Shown: in pieces, positions 24,520 to 33,206 of the stretch
Layout of the letters: the number at the start of each line of letters is the position of its first letter
Numbering within the stretch: position 1 is the stretch's first letter
Translations under genes and position numbers: made by a program
Notes under the pieces: model-generated
Seen by the model: the letters and a program-made list of their open reading frames with translations, nothing else
The model's database searches: none
Told to the model about the DNA's origin: nothing
Source of the DNA: Nocardiopsis mwathae
GTDB lineage: Bacteria; Actinomycetota; Actinomycetes; Streptosporangiales; Streptosporangiaceae
DNA length: 64,000 nucleotides
Assembly (NCBI RefSeq): GCF_014201195.1
Contig: NZ_JACHDS010000001.1
Span: forward strand, 2,728,001 to 2,792,000
Direction of reading: 5' to 3'

Positions 24520-24563
24520 CTGTTCCGGGGTGGTGGCGTGTAGTACGTTGACCCCCTGCTGAC
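24520..24563. repeat. Right end repeat (putative attR)
   Basis: Direct partner of 16583-16626, starting with the identical 15 bases CTGTTCCGGGGTGGT and containing ACGTTGACC. It abuts the integrase stop codon. It is not part of a tRNA gene, so this element appears to use an intergenic target. Confidence 0.6.
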
Positions 24564-24681
24564 CTCGAACCCCCGGCCCACCCACCGCGCGCCTGTCACC
24601 AGGCACAACGCGGAGGGCGGGCCTTACGCATGACAATCCCCGAGATCAACGACAGGAGCCGGTGGCACCGTGGGTGGAAGG

Positions 24682-25272
24682 TCAGTCTTCACCGGGAACG
24701 CAGCCGCCGGGCACGCGGTGGTCGGGGTGGGCGTGGGTGAGGATCAGCACCGACTCCACATCGCCGTCGCGCGGGACGTAGGCGTGCGGCAGCGACGCGG
24801 GGAACCACACCGAGTCGCCGGGACCCAGGTCGTGCTCGCGGCCGTCGATCAGCGCAGTGAGGCGCCCGGCCGTGACGATGGTGTGCTCGGTCCCGGGGTG
24901 ACCCGCCGACTCCTGCCGGGTCCCGGAGCGGAAGCGCTGGTCGTAGACCTCCAGAACGCTGATTCCGGTGCCCTCGCGGCGGAGCGGCCGCAGGTCGGCG
25001 CCACGCCCGCTGAGCACCTCGGACTCCGCTGCCCGCACGACCCTGACCTGTTCCCGGCCGCCCTCGCTCAGCAGGCTCGACACGGGGGTGTCCAGCGCCC
25101 GTGCCAGGGAGAACACCGTTTCGATGGTGGGGTTCCCGCTGCCCGATTCGAGCTCGGACAGCGTCGCCTTGCTGATCCCCGCCCGACGCGCCAGTGCCGA
25201 TAGCGACAGCCCGCTGCGCGCCCGCAGTGACCGGACATTCGCCGACAGGAGCCCTGCCGCGGAGTCGTCCAC
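24682..25272 (-). CDS. XRE-family regulator with C-terminal cupin domain
   Basis: Product of 196 residues. The N-terminal HTH is at about 12-60 (LRARSGLSLSALARRAGISK, then LSELESGSGNPTIETV) and a small cupin domain follows from about residue 110 (HPGTEHTIVTAGRLTALIDG, GDSVWFPASLPHAY). Such HTH-cupin proteins sense a small molecule and control nearby transport or metabolic genes. The gene starts with GTG and is divergent from a Bcr/CflA-type exporter 403 bases away, its likely target. It is the first chromosomal gene to the right of the integrated element. Confidence 0.87.
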   Translation of the reverse strand: MDDSAAGLLSANVRSLRARSGLSLSALARRAGISKATLSELESGSGNPTIETVFSLARALDTPVSSLLSEGGREQVRVVRAAESEVLSGRGADLRPLRREGTGISVLEVYDQRFRSGTRQESAGHPGTEHTIVTAGRLTALIDGREHDLGPGDSVWFPASLPHAYVPRDGDVESVLILTHAHPDHRVPGGCVPGED

Positions 25273-25675
25273 CGGGTCCTCGCTTCCGTGCGTCCCGCCG
25301 TGGGCCGCGCCGCCTGGCGCACCCCACGGGAATGTGTGTTCGGATCAGCGAACACCATGGTAGTGGGCGCGCCCTGGAGGGGCGCCGGGGCGCAGCCGTG
25401 AGCGCCCTCCCCGGTCTCCGGCGTGGCCGCCTTCACAGTCTCCGAAACCGCCGCCGTGCACGGGTTTCGCGCCCGGTGGCACAGGTCACCGGAATAACCC
25501 GGAGTGTCCGGGATTGCCTCCCCCCGAGCCTGCGTTGCAAGCGGGAGTCGCCCCACGTAGGGCTGTCCGGCACCCCGCGCATCACACGGCGGCTCACGGT
25601 GCCACCGCCTCTGTCATTCCAGAGAACCCCTGAACCTTCCCGAACCCGTTCATCGTGCTTTCTTGGAGTACCGCT
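25273..25675. promoter_or_regulatory. Divergent region between regulator and exporter genes
   Basis: About 400 bases that must contain the promoters of both genes. No -35/-10 pair or operator palindrome stood out enough to be annotated. Confidence 0.35.
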
Positions 25676-26956
25676 GTGAGCCATGTCCTCGTGCGCACCC
25701 GCCGCCCGCTCCGCCGTTCGTCCGTGTCCATGGGACCGGCGCCCCCGCAGCCGCGCCGGTCCGTCGTCCTCCTCGTGTTCATCCTCGGCGTCCTGTCCGC
25801 CACCAGCCCGCTGGCCACCGACCTCTACCTCCCCGCGTTCCCGCAGATCGCCGACGACCTCGGCGCGACCGAGTCCCAGGTCCAGCTCACCCTCACCGCC
25901 GTCATGGTCGGCCTGGCCCTCGGCCAGCTGGTCATCGGCCCCCTCAGCGACCGGTTCGGGCGCCGCGTTCCGCTGCTGATCGGCACCGCCGTGTTCGCCG
26001 CGACGTCGTTCATGTGCATGTTCGTCACCTCCGCCGAGATGTTCACCGCGGTCCGCTTCCTGCAGGGGCTCTCCGCCGCGGCGGGAATGGCGATCTCCCG
26101 CGCGGTCGTCCGCGACACCTTCGACGGCGACTCCGCCGCCCGCTTCTACTCCCGGCTCGTCCTCCTGGTGGGCCTGGCCCCCATGCTCGGCCCGATCATC
26201 GGCGGACGGATGCTCCTCATCGGCCCGTGGCAGCTCATCTTCGCCGCGCTCGGCGCCGCAGGGCTCGCCAGTCTCGCCCTGGTGTACTACGGGCTCCCCG
26301 AGAGCCTGCCGCGCTCCCAGCGGACCCGCCAGGACCCCGCCCTCATGCTGCGGACCTTCGGCCGACTGCTGAGCGACCCGCGCTTCATCGCGCCCTCGCT
26401 GACCATGGCGCTGAGCTTCGCGATGACCTTCACCTACATCTCCTCGTTCTCGTTCGTGTCCCAGTCGCAGTTCGGGGCCACCGCCCAGCAGTTCAGCCTG
26501 ATCTTCGGCGTCACCACGCTGGGCATGATCCTCGGCAACCAGGTCAACGCCGCCCTCATCGGCCGCGTCGGCACCTCGCGGCGGCTGTTCGCGGGCCTGG
26601 CCGGAGCCGTGCTCACCGTCGTGCTGCTGATGGCACTCGACTTGAGCGGGTCGGCCGACCTGGTGACGGTCACCGCGGTGCTGTTCGCGATGATGTTCTG
26701 CACCGGCCTGATCTCCCCGAACGCCACCACCCTGGCGATCGCGAGCCAGCCCTCCGCGATCGCCGGAAGCACCTCCGCGCTGCTGGGCACCCTGCAGTTC
26801 GCGCTGGGCGGCACCATCGCCGCCGCAGCGGGGTTCACCGGCACCGGCGAGGCCACCCTCACCAGCATGATCGTGGTCATGCTCGGCACCGCCGTGGCCG
26901 CGACGGCCATCTTCGCCGCGGCCGCGCTGCGCGGGCACGCCGACACGGTGCGCTGA
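25676..26956 (+). CDS. MFS transporter, Bcr/CflA-type multidrug exporter
   Basis: Product of 426 residues with twelve hydrophobic segments. The first helix region reads LLVFILGVLSATSPLATDLY with the conserved acidic residue before LPAFPQIADDL. MFS motif A (GPLSDRFGRRVPLLIG) follows helix 2, and AAAGMAISRAVVRDTFDG matches the Bcr/CflA family. It probably exports a drug-like compound by proton antiport. The GTG at 25676 is preferred because TTGGAG lies 7 bases upstream; an in-frame GTG seven codons earlier lacks one. The divergent XRE-cupin gene may be its regulator. Confidence 0.88.
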   Translation: MSHVLVRTRRPLRRSSVSMGPAPPQPRRSVVLLVFILGVLSATSPLATDLYLPAFPQIADDLGATESQVQLTLTAVMVGLALGQLVIGPLSDRFGRRVPLLIGTAVFAATSFMCMFVTSAEMFTAVRFLQGLSAAAGMAISRAVVRDTFDGDSAARFYSRLVLLVGLAPMLGPIIGGRMLLIGPWQLIFAALGAAGLASLALVYYGLPESLPRSQRTRQDPALMLRTFGRLLSDPRFIAPSLTMALSFAMTFTYISSFSFVSQSQFGATAQQFSLIFGVTTLGMILGNQVNAALIGRVGTSRRLFAGLAGAVLTVVLLMALDLSGSADLVTVTAVLFAMMFCTGLISPNATTLAIASQPSAIAGSTSALLGTLQFALGGTIAAAAGFTGTGEATLTSMIVVMLGTAVAATAIFAAAALRGHADTVR

Positions 26957-26985
26957 TCCCGGCCGCCGGCCCCGGAAACACCGAT

Positions 26986-27018
26986 GGCCCGCGCCGAGGA
27001 GGTTCCTCGGCGCGGGCC
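26986..27018. terminator. Bidirectional terminator between the exporter and der
   Basis: GGCCCGCGCCGAGGA and its perfect complement TCCTCGGCGCGGGCC enclose GGT. It lies between two convergent genes and can serve both. Confidence 0.85.
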
Positions 27019-27032
27019 GTCGTCGCGTCAGG

Positions 27033-27065
27033 CGGTCGGAGCGGTCGGAGCGGTCGGAGCGGTCA
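27033..27065. repeat. 9-bp tandem repeat at the der stop codon
   Basis: CGGTCGGAG is repeated three times perfectly (27033-27059), followed by CGGTCAGCG, which contains the der stop codon. It lies outside the coding sequence apart from the last copy. Confidence 0.85.
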
Positions 27066-28496
27066 GCGGTTCCAGTCGGGGCGGACGCTGCCCTTGGATG
27101 CCTTGCCTCCGCCCTTCTTCTCACGGATGCGCATGCTCAGCTTGACCGGGCTGCCCTCGAAACCGAAGTCCTCGCGCAGGCGCCGCTCGATGAACCGCCG
27201 GTAGTTGTCCTCCAGGAACCCCGTCGTGAACAGGACGAAGTGCGGCGGGCGGGCGTCGGCCTGGGTGGCGAACAGGATCTTGGGCTGCTTACCGCCGCGC
27301 ACCGGCGGCGGCGTGGCGGCCACCAGGTCCTTCAGCCAGCTGTTCAGGCGCCCGGTCGGGATGCGGGTGTCCCAGCTGGCCAGCCCGGTCTCGATGGCCG
27401 GCACCAGCTTCTCCACGTGCCGCCCGGTCAGCGCGGAGATATTCACCCGCGGCGCCCAGGCGACCCGGGACAGCTGCCGGTCGATCTCCTTCTCCAGGTA
27501 GTACCGGCGCTCCTCATCCAGCGTGTCCCACTTGTTGAACGCCAGCACCAGCGCCCGGCCCGAGTCGACGACCTGCTCGACGACCCGGATGTCCTGCTCG
27601 GCCAGCGGCTCGCTGACGTCCATCAGCACGACCGCGACCTCGGCCCGCTCCAGCGCCGAGGACGTGCGCACGGTCGCGTAGTAGTCGGCCCCCTGCAGTG
27701 CGCGGAACCGGCGGCGGATGCCCGCGGTGTCGATGAACTTCCAGGTCCGGCCGCCCAGCTCGATGAGCTCGTCCACGGCGTCGCGGGTCGTCCCGGCCAC
27801 CGAGTCGACGACCACCCGGTCCTCCCCGGCCAGCCGGTTGAGCAGACTGGACTTGCCGACATTGGGCCGCCCCACCAGCGCGATACGGCGCGGGCCGCCC
27901 TCCTCCTCGGCTCCCTCGGCCGCGGGCGTCTCCGGGAAGGCCGCCACCACGGCGTCCAGCAGGTCCCCCGTTCCCCGCCCGTGCAGGGCGCTGATCGGGA
28001 ACGGCTCGCCCACCCCCAGGTTCCACAGCACCAGGGCGTCGGCCTCCTGGAGCTCGCCGTCGACCTTGTTGGCCGCGAGCACGACCGGCCGCTTGGTCGC
28101 GCGCAGCACGCGGGTCACCGCCTCGTCGGCGTCGGTGATGCCCACCGTCGCGTCGACGACGAAGAGGATGACGTCGGCGGTCTGCGCCGCGTACTCGGCC
28201 TGGCGGGCCACCATCGCGGCCAGCCCGCTGACACTGGTCTCCCAGCCGCCGGTGTCGACGAGCGTGAACTCGCACGACTGCCAGGAGGCGTCGTAGGCCA
28301 CCCGGTCGCGGGTCACGCCCGGAACATCCTCCACCACCGCCTCGCGGCGGCCGATGATCCTGTTCACCAGGGACGACTTGCCCACGTTGGGGCGCCCGAC
28401 GACGGCCACCACGGGCTTCACGGCGGCCTCCGCGGCCGCGTCGTCCTCTGCGGGCATGCCGGATGCGGCATTGATGTTCTCGGTCAACTCGTTCAC
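27063..28496 (-). CDS. der: Ribosome biogenesis GTPase Der (EngA)
   Basis: Product of 477 residues with two tandem GTPase domains, each with a P-loop ([16 protein letters not shown] near residue 33 and [16 protein letters not shown] in the middle). Switch motifs DTGGWE and DTAGIRR and NKxD motifs (NKVDGE, NKWDTL) are visible. A C-terminal KH-like domain follows ([20 protein letters not shown]). It acts in 50S subunit assembly. An N-terminal extension of about 30 acidic residues precedes the first G domain. The GTG at 28496 has a purine-rich stretch almost touching it, so the exact start is uncertain. It is conserved next to cmk in actinobacteria. Confidence 0.95.
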   Translation of the reverse strand: MNELTENINAASGMPAEDDAAAEAAVKPVVAVVGRPNVGKSSLVNRIIGRREAVVEDVPGVTRDRVAYDASWQSCEFTLVDTGGWETSVSGLAAMVARQAEYAAQTADVILFVVDATVGITDADEAVTRVLRATKRPVVLAANKVDGELQEADALVLWNLGVGEPFPISALHGRGTGDLLDAVVAAFPETPAAEGAEEEGGPRRIALVGRPNVGKSSLLNRLAGEDRVVVDSVAGTTRDAVDELIELGGRTWKFIDTAGIRRRFRALQGADYYATVRTSSALERAEVAVVLMDVSEPLAEQDIRVVEQVVDSGRALVLAFNKWDTLDEERRYYLEKEIDRQLSRVAWAPRVNISALTGRHVEKLVPAIETGLASWDTRIPTGRLNSWLKDLVAATPPPVRGGKQPKILFATQADARPPHFVLFTTGFLEDNYRRFIERRLREDFGFEGSPVKLSMRIREKKGGGKASKGSVRPDWNR

Positions 28497-28655
28497 TCCC
28501 GGTAGCGATGCCCCACGCGCCCAGGATGCGTGCCGTGGGGATTGGTAACAGTGTGCCGCGCGGCCGGTGCCGGACGCACCCGGCGGGCGCCGAGGCCGCG
28601 CCGATCCTCCGATGATCTCGGGAGAACGATGGAAGCCGACTTCGCGGGTGGAAGG

Positions 28656-29375
28656 TCAGTGGCGCACCGCGGAGCCCTCCACGGCCCCGACGGCCTCGTC
28701 GGCCAGTTTGACGACGATCGCGATGACCTCGTCCAGGGTCAGGTTGCTCGTCTCCAGCTCCAGCGCGTCCTCGGTCTGAGTGAGCGGCGAGTCCGACCGC
28801 GTGGAGTCGAGCAGGTCGCGGCGGGCCAGGTCGGCCTGGGTGGCCGCGATGTCGTCGGTGTCGACTTCCTTGCTGCGCCGGTTGGCCCGCGCCTCCGCGC
28901 TCGCGGTCAGGAAGATCTTGACGGGCGCGTCAGGGGCGACGACCGTCGTGATGTCGCGGCCCTCCACGACAATGCCCGCCGCCTCGCGGCACGCCCGAGC
29001 TATGGTCTCGCGCTGCAGCGCCACGAGCCGCTCGCGTACCGCCGGAACCGCGCTCACCGCGCTGACGCTGCCGGTGACCTCCTGGGTCCGGATCGCCGCG
29101 GCGACATCCGTGCCGTCCACGTCGACGGTCGGGGCGGCGGGGTCGGTGCCCATCGTGATGACGGGGCGCGACGACGCCTCGGCGACGGAGTCCGCGTCGT
29201 CGACGTCGATTCCCTGGTCGAGCATCCACCAGGTCATCGCCCTGTACATCGCCCCCGTGTCGAGGTAGCGAAGCTCACGTGCCCTGGCGACGCCCTTGGC
29301 CGTGCTCGACTTGCCCGACCCCGAGGGACCGTCGATGGCGATGACGATGCCCTCCGCGTGGCCCTGCGCACTCAC
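28656..29375 (-). CDS. cmk: Cytidylate kinase
   Basis: Product of 239 residues, normal length for bacterial CMP/dCMP kinase. The P-loop GPSGSGKSSTAKGVAR is at the N terminus, followed by YLDTGAMYRAMTWWML and the conserved VEGRDITTVVAPDAPVKIFL. It phosphorylates CMP and dCMP. The GTG at 29375 is selected because AAGGAGAG precedes it; a longer frame upstream is not family-like. It lies between der and tyrA. Confidence 0.95.
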   Translation of the reverse strand: MSAQGHAEGIVIAIDGPSGSGKSSTAKGVARARELRYLDTGAMYRAMTWWMLDQGIDVDDADSVAEASSRPVITMGTDPAAPTVDVDGTDVAAAIRTQEVTGSVSAVSAVPAVRERLVALQRETIARACREAAGIVVEGRDITTVVAPDAPVKIFLTASAEARANRRSKEVDTDDIAATQADLARRDLLDSTRSDSPLTQTEDALELETSNLTLDEVIAIVVKLADEAVGAVEGSAVRH

Positions 29376-29478
29376 TTCGGCTCTCTCCTTGCGGGGATGA
29401 TGTCCAGTTGAATTCCAACGCTTCAGCCTACCGGCGCCGACGTCGTGCTCGCCCCGCCGCAAGCGAAGGCGCCCGCCC

Positions 29479-30594
29479 TCAGGCGTGGACCGACCAGCCG
29501 CCCTCCGCCAGGGTGCGCGATAGCGCGTCGGCGGCCTCGGGCAGCACCGCGAGCTGGGCGACACCCACCGGAAGCCCCGGGGAGTGGTCGATCCGCACGT
29601 CCTCGATGTTGACATGAGCGGCACCGGCGGCGGCGAAGAGCCGCCCCAGTGCGCCCGGCTCATCCGGGATGACGACGGGGATCACGGTGTAGGCGGGCGT
29701 GCGCTGCGCCCCGTGCTTGCCGGGGATGCGGTCGTGACCGCGCCGACCGCGTTCGAGCAGGTCCAGCACGTACTCCCGGTCGGATGCGGGAGCGTCGGCG
29801 GTGTCGGCCGACCCCCGGCCCGGGCCGCGCAGCGCGGCCGCCGCCCCGTGCAGGTCGGCGGCGATGTCCTCCAGCAGTTCAGCGACCGGCCCCGGGTTGT
29901 TCCGCAAAATCTCCCACCACAGCCCAGGGTCGCCGCCCGCGATGCGGGTCACGTCGCGCACCCCCTGCCCGGCCAGCGCCAGCGCGGTGTCGTCGCCGCC
30001 GAGCAGCCGCGCTGCCACCGCCGAGGCGGCGACGTGCGGCGCGTGCGACACCAGCGCGACGGCGCGGTCGTGCGCGGCGGCCGACAGCGTCACCGGCTCG
30101 GCCCCGCACAGCCGGGCCAGCTCGGTGGCCGTGGCGACGGCCACCGGGTCGGCCTTGGCCGTGGGGCACAGCGCCCAGGAGCGGCCGAGGAACAGGTCGG
30201 CGCGGGCGGCGCTCGGGCCGTGCTTCTCCCGGCCGCCCATCGGGTGGCCGGGGACGAACGTGGACATGTCGCAGCCGCGCCGCACGGCCTCGGCGATCAC
30301 GCCGTCCTTCACGCTGGCGGCATCGGTGTAGACGTGGGCCAGGCCGCGGCGCTGCGCGTCGGCCACGACCTCGGGGACGGCCGCGGGCGGTGCCGCGATG
30401 ATCGCGATGTCGGCGGGGCGTTCACCGGCGTCGGAGTCGAGCGGCCGACCGGCACCCAGGTCGCAGGCGAGCCGGAGCGACGCGGAGTCCGGGTCGGTGA
30501 GGCGCACCTCGACACCGCGCTCCCGCAGCGCGAGCGCGATCGATGTGCCGATCAGCCCCGCGCCCATCACGACGGCGCGCTCGATGCCGGTCAC
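29479..30594 (-). CDS. tyrA: Prephenate dehydrogenase
   Basis: Product of 371 residues. The N-terminal NAD-binding motif VVMGAGLIGTSIALALRERG is followed by TDAASVKDGV and the substrate-site motif PGHPMGGREKHG. The helical C-terminal dimer domain contains ALVSHAPHVAASAVAARL. An ACT-like regulatory domain closes the protein (PDEPGALGRLFAAAGAAHVN), suggesting feedback control by tyrosine. It converts prephenate to 4-hydroxyphenylpyruvate in tyrosine synthesis. It lies next to the chorismate mutase gene, which supplies its substrate. Confidence 0.93.
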   Translation of the reverse strand: MTGIERAVVMGAGLIGTSIALALRERGVEVRLTDPDSASLRLACDLGAGRPLDSDAGERPADIAIIAAPPAAVPEVVADAQRRGLAHVYTDAASVKDGVIAEAVRRGCDMSTFVPGHPMGGREKHGPSAARADLFLGRSWALCPTAKADPVAVATATELARLCGAEPVTLSAAAHDRAVALVSHAPHVAASAVAARLLGGDDTALALAGQGVRDVTRIAGGDPGLWWEILRNNPGPVAELLEDIAADLHGAAAALRGPGRGSADTADAPASDREYVLDLLERGRRGHDRIPGKHGAQRTPAYTVIPVVIPDEPGALGRLFAAAGAAHVNIEDVRIDHSPGLPVGVAQLAVLPEAADALSRTLAEGGWSVHA

Positions 30595-30948
30595 CGGCCA
30601 CTCCCCCTGTTCGTTCCCCGGGCCTGGATCCCTCCAGCCTAGAGCAGGCGGCCAGACACCGGCGCCCCACGCACACGGGGCGGGATGTGGGGCCTGCGCA
30701 GGGTAATCATCTGCTCAGCGGCCGAGACGAGCCGAGAAGCGCACCGGAGCACGCCGCGACGCCGCCGCCCCACACCGGAGACTCAGCGGCAGGAAAGACG
30801 AACCGGAAAGCAACCGGGGGCCGGGATTGCGTGCCTGCGCCGCCGATCGGCACCAGTGCCGATCGGCGCGGCTACCGGGGTGGGCCGGTGCCGGAAACCG
30901 CGCGCCGAGACCCGGGCACGGCCGGGGAGCCATACCGCGAAACACACG
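30595..30948. other. Intergenic region between tyrA and aroH
   Basis: About 350 bases upstream of tyrA, without a supported gene. It contains a near-perfect palindrome: CGCCGATCGGCAC (30841-30853) and GTGCCGATCGGCG (30856-30868), two bases apart. This could be an operator or hairpin in the tyrA leader. Confidence 0.5.
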
Positions 30949-30987
30949 GGGCGGGCGGGACACGTGGTGTTCGTGTCCCGCCCGCCC
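30949..30987 (-). terminator. Terminator of aroH
   Basis: 16-bp perfect stem (30949-30964 with 30972-30987, seven-base loop) located 20 bases past the aroH stop codon. Confidence 0.8.
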
Positions 30988-31006
30988 GTCGCACGAGTGG
31001 GGGCCG

Positions 31007-31393
31007 CTACTGCGCGATGTCCAGGCGCAGGGCCTGGGCACCGCGCAGGTAGACGTGGTGGAGGTCGGCGCGCGGCCGGTCGGTCTCCACGTGGGCCATC
31101 AGCCGGACGACGCGCGGCAGCGCGTGCGGCACGGCGATCTCGGTGGCGCACATCAGCGGCACGTCGGCGAATCCGACCTTGCGCGCGGCCAGGGCCGGGA
31201 ACTCCGAGGTCAGGTCGGGCGTGGCGGTGAACAGCACGCTGACCACGTCGTCGGTGGTCAGGTCGTTGCGCCGCATCACCTCGGTGACCAGCTCTGCGGT
31301 CGCCTCAAGAATCAGGTCGCGCTCGTCAGCGTCCACCTGAACCGCGCCGCGAATCGCACGTATGGCCACGTCACACCCGTCCTTGTCGCCCAT
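31007..31393 (-). CDS. aroH: Chorismate mutase, AroH type
   Basis: Product of 128 residues of the trimeric AroH fold rather than the all-helical AroQ fold. Family residues are seen in IRAIRGAVQVDADERDLILE, in DVVSVLFTATPDLTSEFPA and in the active-site stretch VPLMCATEIAVPHALPRVVR. It rearranges chorismate to prephenate, the substrate of the neighbouring prephenate dehydrogenase. The ATG at 31393 is used; an in-frame GTG eight codons later is possible. It follows rluB on the same strand by 37 bases, so it is likely co-transcribed. Confidence 0.92.
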   Translation of the reverse strand: MGDKDGCDVAIRAIRGAVQVDADERDLILEATAELVTEVMRRNDLTTDDVVSVLFTATPDLTSEFPALAARKVGFADVPLMCATEIAVPHALPRVVRLMAHVETDRPRADLHHVYLRGAQALRLDIAQ

Positions 31394-31430
31394 TGCGGAA
31401 ACCTGCCGGGAGCATCCCCCTTCGCGGAGA

Positions 31431-33206
31431 CTACATGCCCGCGGCGGAGTACAGCTCGCTGACCTCCTTGGCCGTGAGCGCCCGCATGGTCCCCGGCTTG
31501 AGCGCGTTCAGGTCGATCGGGCCGACCTGGGTGCGGGCGAGGTCGGAGACCGGGTGGCCCACGGCGTCCAGCAGGCGCCGCACGATGTGCTTACGGCCCT
31601 CGTGCAGCTGGATCTCGACCAGGGCCTTGGGCTCCATGTTGTCGACCACGCGGAAGGAGTCGACCTTGACGAAGCCGTCCTCCAGTTCGATCCCGGACCG
31701 CACCTCGCGGATGACCTCGCGCGGGACCGGCCCCGGCACCTTGGCGATGTAGGTCTTCTTGACCTTGTAGCGCGGGTGGGTGAGCCGGTTGGCGAGCTCT
31801 CCGTCGTTGGTGAGCAGGATCAGGCCTTCGGTCTCGGTGTCGAGACGGCCCACGTGGAACAGGCGCTCCTCGGTCTGGCCCGAGTAGTCGGCCAGCGTGG
31901 GGCGCCCCTCGGGGTCCCACATGGTGCTGACCACGCCGCGCGGCTTGTTCAGCGCAAAGTAGAGCAGGTCGGGAGCGGTGGCGACGAGCATGTCGTCGAC
32001 ACGGATCTCCGACTTCTCCGGGTCGACTCGGGCGCCGAAACGCCGGACGACCTGGCCGTCGACGCTGACACGCCCGGCCATGATCATCTCCTCGCTGGCG
32101 CGGCGGCTGGCCACGCCGGCCTGCGCGAGCGCCTTCTGCAGTCGGATACCCCCCGGCACGTCGACGTAGGTGTCGCGCGGGGTGTCGCTCCGGTCGTCAT
32201 CTCTCGGGTCGTACTCGGCGCGCAGCGCTTCGAGCCGCATCCGCGCAGCGACCGACAACTGGTTCTCGCTCTTGCGCCCGGACGCGTGGTTCTCGCGCCG
32301 GACCGGGCTCCGGCCGGTGGAGCGGGCCTCCTTGCGCCGCTTGGGCGCGCCGCCGGAACGGGGCTGCTCGGTACGGCGGTCATCGCGGCCGCGGTCACGG
32401 TCGTGCCCGCCGCGCTCGGGGCGGCCGGGTCCCTGCCCCCGGCGGTCGTCACGCCGGTCATCGCGACGGAACGGGCCGCGGTCATCACGGCCGCCCGCGC
32501 GGGCGGGGCGGCGGTCGTCACGACGATCATCACGCCGGAACGAACCACGGTCATCACGACGGTCGTCCCGCCCACGGCCACCGTAGCCGCCGCGGTCATC
32601 ACGCCGGTCGTCACGCCGGTCGTCACGCCGGTCATCGCGCCGGTCATCGCGACGGAACGGGCCGCGGTCATCACGGCCACCCGCACGAACAGGCCGACGG
32701 TCGTCACGACGATCATCACGCCGGAACGAACCACGGTCATCACGACGGTCGTCCCGCCCACGGCCACCGTAGCCGCCGCGGTCATCACGCCGGTCGTCAC
32801 GCCGGTCATCGCGACGGAACGGGCCGCGGTCATCACGGCCACCCGCACGAACAGGCCGACGGTCGTCGCGGCGGTCGTCACGGCGGTAGGGCGTCCGGTC
32901 GTCTTGCCGGTTGCCGTACCGGTCGTTGCGGTCGCCTCGGCCGTCGCGGTCGTCGCGGCGCTGGAAACCCTGGCCGCGGCGGTCGTCGCGGTCGCCGGAG
33001 CGGTAGGAGCCCCGGTCGTCCCGGCGGAACCGGTCGCGCCCGCCGCCGCGTCCCGTCTGTCGTCGGTCGTCGTACTGGCCGTCCCGGCGCGGGCCGGAGC
33101 GGTGGGAGCCACGCTCACCGCGCGGCCGGTAGGAGTCGCCGCGCTCACCGCGCGGGGCGTCGTCCCGCGCACCGCGGGACCGTGCATCATTACGAGGTGT
33201 GTTCAC
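31431..33206 (-). CDS. rluB: 23S rRNA pseudouridine synthase RluB-like, with long repetitive Arg/Asp-rich N terminus
   Basis: Product of 591 residues, more than double the usual 240-300. The last 250 or so residues are the conserved enzyme: an S4 domain (IRLQKALAQAGVASRRASEE) and the RsuA/RluB catalytic domain with the aspartate in HVGRLDTETEGLILLTNDG. It isomerises a uridine in 23S rRNA. The first 340 residues are a low-complexity tail built from RRDDRRDDRR and GGRDDRGPF units, probably disordered and RNA-binding. The gene overlaps scpB by 17 bases. The large antisense open frame is a by-product of the repeats. Confidence 0.92.
   Translation of the reverse strand: MNTPRNDARSRGARDDAPRGERGDSYRPRGERGSHRSGPRRDGQYDDRRQTGRGGGRDRFRRDDRGSYRSGDRDDRRGQGFQRRDDRDGRGDRNDRYGNRQDDRTPYRRDDRRDDRRPVRAGGRDDRGPFRRDDRRDDRRDDRGGYGGRGRDDRRDDRGSFRRDDRRDDRRPVRAGGRDDRGPFRRDDRRDDRRDDRRDDRRDDRGGYGGRGRDDRRDDRGSFRRDDRRDDRRPARAGGRDDRGPFRRDDRRDDRRGQGPGRPERGGHDRDRGRDDRRTEQPRSGGAPKRRKEARSTGRSPVRRENHASGRKSENQLSVAARMRLEALRAEYDPRDDDRSDTPRDTYVDVPGGIRLQKALAQAGVASRRASEEMIMAGRVSVDGQVVRRFGARVDPEKSEIRVDDMLVATAPDLLYFALNKPRGVVSTMWDPEGRPTLADYSGQTEERLFHVGRLDTETEGLILLTNDGELANRLTHPRYKVKKTYIAKVPGPVPREVIREVRSGIELEDGFVKVDSFRVVDNMEPKALVEIQLHEGRKHIVRRLLDAVGHPVSDLARTQVGPIDLNALKPGTMRALTAKEVSELYSAAGM
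32462..32910. repeat. In-frame minisatellite within rluB
   Basis: A long unit recurs three times: the marker CGCGACGGAACGGGCCGCGG starts at 32462, 32648 and 32810, spacings of 186 and 162 bases (62 and 54 codons). The difference is 24 bases, eight codons of the inner DRRDDRRD-type unit. All lengths are multiples of three, so the reading frame is kept. Confidence 0.9.

Larger units (their letters stand above)
16583..24563. mobile_element. Small integrated AICE-like element (int, xis, rep, regulators; no transfer gene)
   Basis: About 8 kb, bounded by 44-base direct end repeats (16583-16626 and 24520-24563) that match at 32 of 44 positions, including the first 15. It holds a RepSA-type rolling-circle initiator, a small excisionase and a tyrosine integrase in the rep-xis-int order of actinomycete integrative elements. 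A minus-strand regulatory operon (ATP-binding protein, two small proteins, helix-turn-helix protein) and a divergent XRE/DUF397 pair are also present. No FtsK-like Tra, Spd or Pra gene was recognised, so autonomous conjugation seems lost or absent. The right repeat begins 4 bases after the integrase stop, as usual for such elements. Several genes have lower G+C than the surroundings. Confidence 0.8.

Noticed and set aside
27033-27065. 9-bp repeats after der as a functional element
   Set aside because: Three short G+C-rich copies next to a terminator are easily explained by replication slippage; annotated as a repeat only.
24669-28661. A shared 15-base sequence GGGTGGAAGGTCAGT near 24669 and 28647 as a second pair of element ends
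   Set aside because: The copies lie at the 3' ends of two unrelated chromosomal genes and enclose der and the MFS divergon, with no recombinase of their own; likely coincidence.
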